Assembly (NCBI RefSeq): GCF_003864335.1
Contig: NZ_BEXA01000003.1
Location: 62,001-126,000, forward strand
Length of the DNA: 64,000 nucleotides
Source: Lentilactobacillus kosonis
GTDB taxonomy: Bacteria > Bacillota > Bacilli > Lactobacillales > Lactobacillaceae
Direction: 5' to 3'
Below the pieces are notes generated by a model. That model searched no databases and was not told where the DNA came from. It was given only the letters and a program-made list of their open reading frames with translations. Numbering within the stretch: the stretch's first letter is position 1; each line of letters starts with the position of its first letter. This document shows positions 38,971 through 47,656 of the stretch, in pieces. The translations under genes were made by a program, and so were the position numbers.

Positions 38971-39013
38971 AAAAGACCAATTACGCCAAGATTTTCTGGG
39001 TAATAGGTCTTTT
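38971..39013 (-). terminator. Terminator after the MFS transporter gene
   Basis: A stem AAAAGACC-ATTA with its partner TAAT-GGTCTTTT around an 18-base loop, eight bases after the transporter's stop; a T-rich tail follows on the minus strand. Confidence 0.7.
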
Positions 39014-39020
39014 CTAATTT

Positions 39021-40208
39021 CTACGCTACTCGATGTTTAACCGATCTAATCATCGCAAACCCAATGATAATTGTCACTACCGAAATTGCCATTAGGATCA
39101 TCATGGTTGTGGTCCATCCATTAAGAGCTCCTTCGATGATTCCAAATAATGTTGGCCCAACACTAGCTAAAACGTAACCGATAGCTTGAACTAACCCGCC
39201 AATTGCCCCGGCGTCTTGTGGAGTATCGGAAATTACCGAGATCATGGTCAACGATAATGAGAACGATGCTGAAGTCGTAATACCGATAATTGCGCAGGCA
39301 ATTACCTGAAGTGCCACATTACTACCAACGAATGCTAACATCCCAATTCCCAAAATATAACCAATTAATTGTAATGTCATGACCATAATTAACTTAGCAT
39401 GGCTTTCAGTAGCTCTAGGAACAAAATATGCAAACGGAACGCCCGTTAGTTGAAAGACTCCAAATAAAATTCCGGCGGTTGCTGCTGAAATACCGCTAGC
39501 AGTTAGCACGCTTGGAACCCATGCCACTAATGTATAAAAGACAAATGATTGCATGCCCATAAAACCAGCTAGGAACCAAATCTCCGGTTTCTTCCAGTGT
39601 TTAGTTCTGGGCTGTTTACTTAAGTTATCCGTTTTGAGCCTCTTAATTTGCTGATTAGGATTTTCACCAACGAATAGCCAGCAAATAACCGCAATAATCG
39701 CTGGAATTGAAAATAGCTGAATCGTAAATCGCCATCCCAAGGCGTTAGCGATTGGAACTGAAATTGCCCCAGCAACTGCTGACAACAAACTAAGTGATGA
39801 GGTATAAATTCCATTCAGTTTTGCCGACTGCTCTGGGTGCCACTCAATAATTAGTGTTGGCATTAATACGTTTAACATCGAAATCGCGGTCCCAACTAAA
39901 ATAGTTCCCGCAAACAAACTCCATGTCGTATACACCCGTAAGATATTAGCCACGGCTAGTAGCAATAAGGCAATTTTTAACGTCATGCTTGTCCCAATCC
40001 GATCGATTATTCTAGATACTAAAATCGATAGTCCGGCAAAACACAGCAATGGGATTGTTGTTAAAACTCCCATTTGGCCATTACTCAATTTTAATGACGC
40101 TTGAATCGTACTAACCAACGGTGGTAATCCTGTGATGGTTAGCCGCAAATTGGCTGCCAGCATAAAAATCATAAACGTAAAATTAATGCCTTTTCGTGAA
40201 TTACTCAT
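39021..40208 (-). CDS. MFS transporter, CynX/NimT-like
   Basis: The 395-residue protein has 12 predicted helices. The N-terminal segment NLRLTITGLPPLVSTI is typical of the cyanate/nitroimidazole (CynX/NimT) group, and the loop between helices 2 and 3 reads SRIIDRIGTSMT, a variant of the GxxxDRxG motif. Substrate unknown. The ATG at 40208 is chosen over a TTG at 40220, although its spacing from GGGAGGG (14 bases) is long; the TTG is almost on top of the ribosome binding site. Confidence 0.82.
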   Translation of the reverse strand: MSNSRKGINFTFMIFMLAANLRLTITGLPPLVSTIQASLKLSNGQMGVLTTIPLLCFAGLSILVSRIIDRIGTSMTLKIALLLLAVANILRVYTTWSLFAGTILVGTAISMLNVLMPTLIIEWHPEQSAKLNGIYTSSLSLLSAVAGAISVPIANALGWRFTIQLFSIPAIIAVICWLFVGENPNQQIKRLKTDNLSKQPRTKHWKKPEIWFLAGFMGMQSFVFYTLVAWVPSVLTASGISAATAGILFGVFQLTGVPFAYFVPRATESHAKLIMVMTLQLIGYILGIGMLAFVGSNVALQVIACAIIGITTSASFSLSLTMISVISDTPQDAGAIGGLVQAIGYVLASVGPTLFGIIEGALNGWTTTMMILMAISVVTIIIGFAMIRSVKHRVA

Positions 40209-40319
40209 AAGTTTGAACAATCCCTCCCGAATATTTTTTAATTAAATCAACATTATTATTAATAATTAAGCTTAACATTCCATCGATTAACGTGACAAGC
40301 TCTAATCACAGTGAAGCCA

Positions 40320-40356
40320 CAAAAAAAGAGCTCCCAAATTTTTCTGGAATCTCTTA
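40320..40356 (-). terminator. Terminator of the liv operon
   Basis: AAGAG-TTCCA pairs with TGGGA-CTCTT and is followed on the minus strand by seven T residues, 12 bases after the CBS-ACT gene stop. Confidence 0.75.
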
Positions 40357-40367
40357 ATTAAAAATTT

Positions 40368-41018
40368 TTATATCCGTTCTTTATAATGAATCGCTTCTTG
40401 AGCTTGAAAACCAGCCTGAGTCAGCTTATTCACTACTGCCTTACCATCAACCTGATCCACATGAATTTCAACCACCTTAACTTCACCTTGATGAGTAACC
40501 ATTAAGGTTTGGATATTCAGGTTATTGTCCTTCATTACTTCACCGATTTCAAAAATAATTCCCGAATGATCCTGGTTGATGAATACCTGAACAACTGTTG
40601 CGGTTTCCGCGTAATCGGTTACGTCTAAGAAAGCGTCTAGAATATCGTTATTAGTAATAATCCCAACTAACTCATCGCCTTCCATGACTGGAAGAACTCC
40701 GATTTGAGCTTGGCGCATGACATAAATCGCATCCTCCAAGAATTCATTTTCATTAATGGTCTCAACGTCCTTAGACATCACATCGGCGACCGTCATTTGA
40801 TTTAGTAAGTAGTTCATTTCATAAATGGATAAACTTGTCGCCGATGACGGGGTTGCCCGTTCAATATCATGTTGCGTGATAATACCGGCTAACTGACCAT
40901 CATTAATCACAGGTAATCGATGGATATCCTGTTCTTTCATTTTACTAATCGCAACGCTAATTTTGGTATCTGGTGTTACCGTACTAACTTTCTTAGTCAT
41001 AAAATCCGCGACTGTCAT
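40368..41018 (-). CDS. CBS-CBS-ACT regulatory protein (AcuB-like)
   Basis: The 216-residue soluble protein has two CBS domains (about residues 1-65 and 75-135; LPVINDGQLAGIITQHDIER and LPVMEGDELVGIITNNDILD) and then an ACT-type domain (about 140-210, VVQVFINQDHSGIIFEIGEV). CBS pairs bind adenine nucleotides and ACT domains bind amino acids. It lies four bases downstream of livF as the last gene of the branched-chain uptake operon. An allosteric sensor for leucine, isoleucine or valine acting on the transporter or on a regulator is therefore a fair inference, not shown. Confidence 0.88.
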   Translation of the reverse strand: MTVADFMTKKVSTVTPDTKISVAISKMKEQDIHRLPVINDGQLAGIITQHDIERATPSSATSLSIYEMNYLLNQMTVADVMSKDVETINENEFLEDAIYVMRQAQIGVLPVMEGDELVGIITNNDILDAFLDVTDYAETATVVQVFINQDHSGIIFEIGEVMKDNNLNIQTLMVTHQGEVKVVEIHVDQVDGKAVVNKLTQAGFQAQEAIHYKERI

Positions 41019-41022
41019 TTAA

Positions 41023-41727
41023 TTACCCCCCTAGATATGCTTTTTGAACTTCGCTATTGGCTAATAATTCATCCCCAGTGCCAGTTAACATAATTTCACC
41101 AGTGGCTACCACATAAGCACGATCCGAAATCGACAGAGCTTTTTTGGCATTCTGTTCAATTAACAAAACCGTGGTGCCTGCTTTATTGATTTCCTTGATA
41201 ATATCAAAGATTTCATTAATGAAGATTGGCGCTAATCCCATGGATGGTTCATCCAATAAAATCAATTTGGGATTGGCCATTAATGCTCTTCCCATAACCA
41301 ACATCTGTTGTTCACCACCAGATAATGTAGCGGCATCCTGGTTTTGCCGTTCTTTTAAAATTGGAAACCGATCAAATACCTGGTGGTAATTTTCTTGAAC
41401 CCGTTGTTTACCTTTGGTTAAAAAGGCGCCCATTTGTAGGTTTTCCATCACAGATAACCCCGCAAAGACGTGTCGGCCTTCAGGAACTTGTGAGATCCCC
41501 GCACCCACGATTTTAGGCGCGCTATCTTTTTGAATATTGCGACCAAGGTACGTGATCGTGCCACCTTTGGCTTTGAGTAACCCTGAGATGGTTTTTAAAA
41601 TGGTGGTTTTTCCTGCCCCATTAGCACCAATGAGCGAAACAATTTCTCCTTCATTGATTTCAAACGACACATCTTTAACCGCGTTAATCACGCCGTAATT
41701 TACGCTTAAATTATCAACTTTCAGCAT
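41023..41727 (-). CDS. livF: Branched-chain amino acid ABC transporter ATPase LivF
   Basis: This is one of two ATPases of the LIV-type uptake system. The 234-residue protein has Walker A GANGAGKTT near residue 34, the signature LSGGEQQML near 135 and Walker B LILLDEPSMGLAP near 154. The family feature HVFAGLSVMENLQMGAF near 85 fits LivF. Frame intact. It follows livG by two bases. Confidence 0.95.
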   Translation of the reverse strand: MLKVDNLSVNYGVINAVKDVSFEINEGEIVSLIGANGAGKTTILKTISGLLKAKGGTITYLGRNIQKDSAPKIVGAGISQVPEGRHVFAGLSVMENLQMGAFLTKGKQRVQENYHQVFDRFPILKERQNQDAATLSGGEQQMLVMGRALMANPKLILLDEPSMGLAPIFINEIFDIIKEINKAGTTVLLIEQNAKKALSISDRAYVVATGEIMLTGTGDELLANSEVQKAYLGG

Positions 41728-41729
41728 GG

Positions 41730-42509
41730 TTACTCTTCCTTTCCCAAGTATGCAGTAATCACATCTTGATTATGTTTAATATATTCAGGACTGCCTGAAG
41801 CCAACAATGAGCCATGGTCTAACACATAGATTCGTTGAGCAACATTCATTACTAAGGACATATCATGCTCAATTAATAGAATCGTGATGTGGAATGTCCT
41901 TTGAATCTTAATAATTAAACGGGTCAAATCAGCAGTTTCTTCAGGATTCATCCCAGCTGCTGGTTCATCTAAAAATAAGATTTGCGGCTTGGTAGCAAGT
42001 GCACGAACAATTTCCAATCGGCGTTGAATTCCATAAGGTAGGTTTTTAGCTTTAGTACTTAGCTGATCGGTTAAGTCGAAAATGGATAATAACTCAATTG
42101 CTGCTTGTTTCATCTCAGCTTCAGTCTTGTAATAGTGTGGTGTTCTGAAGATTGAATTAATAAATCCTTCATGATATCGACTAGTCATCGCAATCATGAC
42201 ATTGTCCAGAACAGATAACTCTTTAAACAACCGAATGTTTTGAAATGTTCGCGCTAATCCCATTTGAGACACTTCATACGCAGGAACTTTATTCAATGTT
42301 TGCGTGCCGGTTTTACCTGTCAGAACAATTGAACCAGACGAAGGCTGAATCACACCTGTCAACAAATTAAACAATGTAGTCTTACCGGCTCCATTAGGAC
42401 CAATCAACGCAACTAATTCATCACTATCCAAGTACATCGACACATCTGAAACTGCTGTTAGGCCGCCAAAATTTTTAATTAAGTGATCAACTCTCAATAA
42501 GTTTGTCAT
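41730..42509 (-). CDS. livG: Branched-chain amino acid ABC transporter ATPase LivG
   Basis: This is the second ATPase of the LIV system. The 259-residue protein has Walker A GPNGAGKTT near residue 37, LPYGIQRRLEIVRALATKP (the LivG form of the signature) near 151, and Walker B ILFLDEPAAGMNPEET near 172. The long insert with GFINSIFRTPHYYKTE near 113 is typical of LivG. Its ATG overlaps the repaired stop of livM (ATGA). Confidence 0.95.
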   Translation of the reverse strand: MTNLLRVDHLIKNFGGLTAVSDVSMYLDSDELVALIGPNGAGKTTLFNLLTGVIQPSSGSIVLTGKTGTQTLNKVPAYEVSQMGLARTFQNIRLFKELSVLDNVMIAMTSRYHEGFINSIFRTPHYYKTEAEMKQAAIELLSIFDLTDQLSTKAKNLPYGIQRRLEIVRALATKPQILFLDEPAAGMNPEETADLTRLIIKIQRTFHITILLIEHDMSLVMNVAQRIYVLDHGSLLASGSPEYIKHNQDVITAYLGKEE

Positions 42510-43458
42510 TCGGAAACCTCCTTTGGCTTACGTCTGAATGCCTTAGTTAATGACAATTCCCAAGTGCCCATCAATCCAGATGGTTTGAACACCATGATCA
42601 AAATCAATGCAATCGCATAGATTACCATTCGCAATGTTCCAAAATTTGCAAGATAGTATCGATAACTCCTAATACAGTTGCTGCTACAAATGTTCCAGTA
42701 ATACTCCCAACACCACCAAGAACAACAATAATTAAGATTGAAATTGAGGCCATAATATTAAAATCATTCGGACCGATTGTTTGAATATACGAAGCATGCA
42801 GCGAACCCGCAATGGCCGCGGTTGCTGCTCCCAAGACAAACGCTGCCAGTTTCCATTTAAAGACATTAATTCCAACGGATTCAGCAGCAATTTCATCTTC
42901 TCTAACCGACTTCACTGCTCGACCGCCCTGACTCCGAATGAAATTCAAAATAATAATCGTGGTTAGACATACCATTACATATACCGTTGGCCAAGCCGCC
43001 AATGCTGGAATGTTAAATATTCCGGCAGCCCCGCCAGTAATTTTTAAGTTGTTAATAATAATCCGAATAATTTCGGCTGCTCCCATTGTCGCAATCGCAA
43101 GGTAATCGCCGCGCAACCGCAAGGTCGGAATACCAACAATCAACGCAACGATAATGGTTAAGATAACCCCAACGACCAATGAGATATAAAATCCTGCGGG
43201 TGATTCAACACTGCTGGTAATAATGGCGGTTGAGTATGCCCCAATAGCCATGAAGCCCGCATGCCCCAGTGAGAACTGACCAGCAAACCCAATAATTAAA
43301 TTCAACCCGGTTGCCAGAATAATGTTAATACCAATCGTGACTAACATATTTTCAATAAAGGCATTAATGACCCCAACTAGGATCAACGTATTCATTAAGT
43401 AAAAGCCAGCAATCATAATTACAATCCAAGCTACATTGGCTTTCCAATTTGCTTTCAT
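42506..43458 (-). CDS. livM: Branched-chain amino acid ABC permease LivM, 1-base deletion
   Basis: This is one of two membrane subunits of the LIV transporter. It has many helices, the segment IIGFAGQFSLGHAGFMAIGA near residue 55 (LivM signature) and the ATPase-contact loop AVKSVREDEIAAESVGIN near 182. Near the end the frame stops early because the run by 42648 lacks one base. Repaired, QNFGTLRMVIYAIALILIMV continues and the gene ends in a TGA overlapping livG, giving 317 residues. The ATG at 43458 is chosen for its AGGTG ribosome binding site. Confidence 0.9.
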
Positions 43459-43467
43459 CAATTTCAC

Positions 43468-44344
43468 CTACACTTTTTCCTTCACATTTTTGCCAAAGAT
43501 TCCTGCTGGTAGCACTAAAAGAATGATAATCAGTACCCCATATACCACCGCATCTTTGTAAGCTGATAAACCAATCGATTGAAATAGTGTTTCAAGCATT
43601 CCAATCAGGAATCCCCCAACTGAAGCCCCTGGAACTGAACCAATTCCACCTAAACGGCAGCCACGAATGCTTTGATTCCAGGAGTCATTCCCATCAATGG
43701 ATCAATCGAGTTGTAGTAAAGGCCAATCAAGACCCCAGCAGCCCCCGCCAGTGACGAGCCTAATGCAAACGTAAATGAAATTGTTCGGTTAATATTAATC
43801 CCGACCATTTCTGCAGCGTCAGAATCCACTGACACTGCTCGCATGGCTTTGCCCATTTTGGTTTGCTTAATAATCAATTGAAGTAAAATCATTAACACAC
43901 AAGCAGTGACCAAAATTAAAACTTGGATATTAGAGATCAATACTCCACCAATATTGTAGTTATGTTGGGCAATAATTTGAGGGAAGTCTCTTGTATCGGA
44001 AGTGAAGAAATAAGCCATCCCATTTTCCAACAAGAAAGATACTCCAATCGCCGTAATTAAAGCTGTGATTCTTGGTGCGTGTCGCAATGGTCGGTAAGCA
44101 AAGTACTCAATAATCACTCCACTGATTGCGCCCACCACCATTGAACTAAGTAGCGCTTCAATAAAATTAAAGTGCCAAGTATTGATTGAGTAGTATCCCC
44201 AAAACGCTCCCAGCATGTAAATATCTCCATGTGCAAAGTTAATCAGCTTAATAATGCCGTAAACCATTGTGTAACCCAAAGCCAGCAATGCGTAAATACT
44301 GCCTAGCGATAATCCATTAATAACTTGTTGAAAAATGTTTGCAC
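43468..44344 (-). CDS. livH: Branched-chain amino acid ABC permease LivH, two 1-base deletions
   Basis: This is the other membrane subunit of the LIV transporter. The family N-terminus QQVINGLSLGSIYALLALGY and the coupling loop AMRAVSVDSDAAEMVGININ are clear. Two bases are missing. One lies in the run at 44331-44335: adding a T on the minus strand links the coding frame to a GTG start at 44344 (MQTFFQQVING), which sits behind a perfect AAAGGAGGAGA ribosome binding site. The other lies near 43652-43654, after KAFVAAV; repaired, it continues LGGIGSVPGASVGGFLIGML. Repaired length is 292 residues, as usual. Confidence 0.9.
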
Positions 44345-44383
44345 AATTCTCTCCTCCTTTAAAATAAATGAACATTAAATTGA

Positions 44384-45575
44384 TTATTTAATTTCATACG
44401 TTTTTGAAACTTTACCGTTAGTCAATTGTTCGATTGCAATTGGCTTTTCAGGATCATGGTTCTTATTGATCGTAATGTCACCAGTTACACCGTTAAAGTT
44501 CTCAATTTTGCTAAGTCCTTCAGCAATCTTAGTTGAATCGGCCGATTTTTCGATTTCAATTGCTTGCTTGATCATGTTAATCGAATCGTATGCAAGCGCG
44601 GAGAAGTTGGAGCTTCAGCATGATACTTTTTCTCGTAATCAGCCATGAACTTCTTAGCAACTGGATTATTTGCTGATGCCTTGATTGAAATGGTGTTGTG
44701 TAATAAACGTTGTGCGCATTTTTATTACCGGCAATTTGAGCCAACTTAGGATCAGCCATTCCATCAGTCCCGATGATTGGCACCTTAATTCCTGCTTGAC
44801 GAGCTTGTTTCACAATCAGGCCAACTTCGGTGTAATAGCCAGGAACGTAAATCGCATCCACTTTTTTATTCTTAAATGATGTCAGAATTGCGTTAAAATC
44901 TTTATCGCCTTCGGTATAGGCTTGGGTATCAACTACCTTACCTTTAAATGAGTTCTTAAACGCTTTTTGCAATCCCGTTCCGTAATCAGTGGAATTATCG
45001 TACAATACAGCAACCCGTCTGGCCTTCAAATCATTGTATGCAAACTTAGCTCCGATTCCTCCTTGGAAATTGTTTTGATAACATGCTCTAAATACATATG
45101 GTTGAACCTTACCGCTCTTTTGCAATGTAAAATTAGGATCCGTAGCTGACGGACTAACGGCTGGAACTGCGGCTTTAGTAATATTAGGAATTTGAGCGGT
45201 CCCAGCATTGGTGGTTGCAGTTCCAACAATTGCATTAACTTTGTTATTGTTAACCAATTGGGTTGCGACAGAGGCTGAGGTGTTAGTTGAGGTTTTATTA
45301 TCCTTGATGATCAACTGAACTTTTTTCTTCTTACCGTTAACGTTAATGCCGCCGTCCTTGTTGATTTGATCGACGGCCATTTTAATTCCTTGATTCATTT
45401 GGTTCCCATAACCTCCGGCGGCTCCAGACAACTCCATATTTTCACCAATCTTAATTGTATTACCGGTTTGAGGATTACCCTTGCTACTTGATGTTGCTGC
45501 ACTACATCCAGCAAACACCACCGCCATTGCGACCATTGAAGCTATGTAACTGATTTTTTTGATTGTACTTTTCAT
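44384..45575 (-). CDS. livK: Branched-chain amino acid-binding lipoprotein LivK/LivJ, two 1-base deletions
   Basis: This is the substrate-binding lipoprotein of the LIV transporter. A signal peptide ends in the lipobox FAGC, with the lipidated cysteine at residue 23, then a serine-rich linker. The periplasmic-binding fold follows, with IKIGENMELSGAAGGYGNQM and NAIVGTATTNAGTAQIPNIT. The frame breaks at 44688-44690 and at 44604-44605, each a lost T on the minus strand. Repaired, the segment reads SIKASANNPVAKKFMADYEK and then TFSALAYDSINMIKQAIEIE, giving 397 residues. First structural gene of livKHMGF. Confidence 0.92.
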
Positions 45576-45654
45576 AATGAATTCCTACTTTCTCTTCTAA
45601 ATTATTAGTTAGTTTTGGCACCCAAATTTACTCTCCCCCTTTGGATTTTGGGCA

Positions 45655-45736
45655 TAAAAAAACCTCATTCTTTAACGAATGAGGTTTGGATATTTTCCAG
45701 TGAGCCCTCATCATTAAAGATGCAAAATAAGGGCTC
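45655..45736 (-). promoter_or_regulatory. Attenuator terminator and competing stems of the liv operon
   Basis: On the minus strand a terminator stem (AAACCTCATTC/GAATGAGGTTT, T-run at 45655-45660) lies 80 bases before livK. Upstream is a stem GAGCCCT/AGGGCTC (45702-45736). Its ATGAGG can instead pair with CCTCAT of the terminator (antiterminator), and its CATCTTTAAT is a perfect 10-base complement of ATTAAAGATG in the leader peptide's leucine codons (45791-45800). These alternatives are the layout of ribosome-mediated attenuation. The terminator is clear; the switching is inference. Confidence 0.65.
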
Positions 45737-45760
45737 AACTGTTTGATTAATTTAGGAATG

Positions 45761-45883
45761 TTACAATTCCCTAATCAAAGTCGGGTCCTTCATCTTTAAT
45801 AATAAGGCTAAATCTTGGACGGCAGAGATTGCCGCAGGTTGATAACTATTTGAATATGGATTTGCTTGCTTATTGATCAACAT
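45761..45883 (-). CDS. Leucine-rich leader peptide of the liv operon, 40 residues
   Basis: A short frame with a strong AGGAGG ribosome binding site eight bases before its ATG (45883) encodes MLINKQANPYSNSYQPAAIS and then AVQDLALLLKMKDPTLIREL. Eleven of its 40 residues are branched-chain: seven Leu, three Ile, one Val. Four leucine codons (all TTA) fall within five codons, LALLL. Its stop codon lies inside a hairpin (GGAAT/ATTCC, extended by TTGATT/AATCAA). It lies between the operon promoter and the attenuator, with no other gene. It is inferred to be a leader peptide whose translation reports leucine supply; a free-standing small protein is the alternative. Confidence 0.7.
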   Translation of the reverse strand: MLINKQANPYSNSYQPAAISAVQDLALLLKMKDPTLIREL

Positions 45884-45924
45884 GTCGGTAACCTCCTGTA
45901 TCCTAGATTTATTTGGATAGACTT

Positions 45925-45952
45925 AGTATAGGTTATTCTAATTAAATGTCAA
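45925..45952 (-). promoter_or_regulatory. Promoter of the liv operon
   Basis: A perfect TTGACA (45947-45952), a 16-base spacer and TATACT (45925-45930) on the minus strand, about 40 bases before the leader peptide start. It is among the best promoters in the window. Confidence 0.85.
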
Positions 45953-46272
45953 CGTTTTTAATAAAATTACTTTATTTGTTATTTATCCAAAAAGATTGCT
46001 TCTATATAATGGCAATCCAAAAATATACCATCGCTTTGCATAGCTTAAGATTAGCTATTAACATGGATCATCTTACCCAAAAATTATTACTAAGGATAAT
46101 TAGAATTGCATTAATCTCCAAAATTAGCCATATATTTGGTCAAAAAAATATTTAATTCAAATATTTTTTTATTATTAGTGTACAAACGTTATTTCTCTTT
46201 ATTATCAACGATTAGTGCGCAGAATTCTTCCCAATTTGGCTCTAAAAATTTCTATTTTTTTATTTTTCATAC
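45953..46272. other. Gene-free AT-rich interval
   Basis: This interval separates the divergent liv and asn units. It holds an AT-only hairpin at 46142-46170 (AAAAAAATATTT and its complement, five-base loop) that could end transcription in either direction. A 69-codon frame on the plus strand (45946-46155) has no ribosome binding site and overlaps the liv promoter, so I do not call it a gene. Confidence 0.6.
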
Positions 46273-46313
46273 TTTACAAGTTAAATTTCCTGTGCTAAAT
46301 TTTAACTTGTAAA
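46273..46313. repeat. 13-base inverted repeat before the Asn T-box
   Basis: TTTACAAGTTAAA (46273-46285) and its exact complement TTTAACTTGTAAA (46301-46313) flank a 15-base centre. It sits immediately upstream of the T-box leader, where the promoter should be. TTTACA in the left arm could be a -35 but no good -10 follows. It is a candidate operator for a second layer of asn control. Confidence 0.6.
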
Positions 46314-46314
46314 T

Positions 46315-46600
46315 TTGAAACATTAAAAAACGCAAAGAAAGACGAGTAAGATATTTCAACCTTCCAGTGAGTCGGGATTAGTGGAAACCCGATAAGTTCT
46401 TGATATATCTGAAAAACACTTTCTAGTTTCTCTCTGAACCAGCCAGCAATGACTTCAAGTAGGAGCAGACGTAAAACCGGAACGTTATCCTCGGTGGAGT
46501 ATGTTAGTACTCTTATTGAGGTGGCTTATTTTAGATAAGCAACTTGGGTGGTACCGCGAAAAGTCTTTCGTCCCTTGGCTGGGGATGAAAGGCTTTTTTT
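46315..46600 (+). promoter_or_regulatory. T-box riboswitch, asparagine-specific
   Basis: The leader of asnA-asnS. Stem I base pairs GAAAG (46337-46341) with CTTTC (46419-46423). Above it an AGTA motif faces the specifier loop, which reads AAC followed by A (46415-46417), an asparagine codon in the same register as the serine codon of the serS T-box. The T-box core TTGGGTGGTACCGCG is at 46544-46558 and a terminator (AAGTCTTTCGTCCC with its partner, seven T) at 46561-46600. Uncharged tRNA-Asn should switch the operon on. Confidence 0.93.
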
Positions 46601-46638
46601 GTTCCCAAAAAATAAAAAATGAAGAGGAGCAACACATT

Positions 46639-47646
46639 ATGCAATTAATTATCCCTACGGATTACGATCCTAAATTATCAGTTAAAACTACTCAAGAGGC
46701 TATTCGCTACATTCGGGAAACTTTCCAAGACGAATTTGGTCAACAAATGAACCTATCTCGGGTATCAGCCCCAATGGCCGTTAAAAAATCATCAGGTTTA
46801 AACGATAACTTAAATGGTGTTGAAACGCCAGTTTCATTCACAATGAAAGAAATTCCTGGTGAAACTATCGAAATCGTTCACTCACTTGCTAAATGGAAAC
46901 GTTGGGCCTTGAAACGTTTCAACTTCGAAGTCCACACTGGGCTTTACACCAACATGAATGCCATTCGTAAGGATGAAGATTTGGATAACATTCATTCAAT
47001 TTACGTTGACCAATGGGACTGGGAAAAGGTCATCACTAAAGAAGAACGCACTGAAGAGACCTTAAAGAGTACCGTTCGGCAAATTTTTAAAGTTATCAAA
47101 CATATGGAACATGAAGTTTGGTACAAGTATCCCGAAGCCGTTTACCACCTACCAGACGAAATTCACTTTGTGACTACTCAAGAGCTTGAAGATCGTTATC
47201 CTGACCTTGACCGTCAATCACGTGAAGATGCTATCTGTAAAGAACTTGGTTGTGTCTTCTTGATGAAAATTGGTGGCCCAATGAAGAGTGGTAAAAAGCA
47301 CGATGGTCGCGCCCCCGACTACGATGACTGGGAATTAAACGGTGATATCTTATTCTGGTATGAACCATTACAACGTTCGCTTGAAGTTTCAAGCATGGGA
47401 ATCCGGGTAAGTCCAGAATCAATGGCTAAACAACTTAAAATGGCCGATGCTGAAGATCGCCTAGAATACCCCTACCACAAAGCATTAATGAACGAAGAAC
47501 TTCCTTACACTATTGGTGGTGGGATTGGTCAATCACGTTTATGTATGTTACTTCTTGGCAAGGCGCATGTTGGTGAAGTCCAAGCGAGTGTTTGGCCTGA
47601 CGAAATGATTGAAAAATGTGCAGCTGCTGGAATTCAGATTCTGTAG
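46639..47646 (+). CDS. asnA: Aspartate-ammonia ligase (asparagine synthetase A)
   Basis: This enzyme makes asparagine from aspartate, ammonia and ATP. It resembles class II aminoacyl-tRNA synthetases. The open frame begins far upstream in the T-box, but the ATG at 46639 ([20 protein letters not shown]) has a GAGGAG ribosome binding site and gives the standard 335 residues. Core segments are [13 protein letters not shown] near residue 80, [12 protein letters not shown] near 125 and the late motif [20 protein letters not shown] near 300. First gene of the Asn T-box operon; asnS follows after 10 bases. Confidence 0.96.
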   Translation: MQLIIPTDYDPKLSVKTTQEAIRYIRETFQDEFGQQMNLSRVSAPMAVKKSSGLNDNLNGVETPVSFTMKEIPGETIEIVHSLAKWKRWALKRFNFEVHTGLYTNMNAIRKDEDLDNIHSIYVDQWDWEKVITKEERTEETLKSTVRQIFKVIKHMEHEVWYKYPEAVYHLPDEIHFVTTQELEDRYPDLDRQSREDAICKELGCVFLMKIGGPMKSGKKHDGRAPDYDDWELNGDILFWYEPLQRSLEVSSMGIRVSPESMAKQLKMADAEDRLEYPYHKALMNEELPYTIGGGIGQSRLCMLLLGKAHVGEVQASVWPDEMIEKCAAAGIQIL

Positions 47647-47656
47647 GAGGAATATT

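Noticed and set aside
45946-46155. 69-codon open frame on the plus strand between the liv and asn units
   Set aside because: No ribosome binding site, low-complexity hydrophobic sequence, and its start lies over the liv promoter on the other strand.
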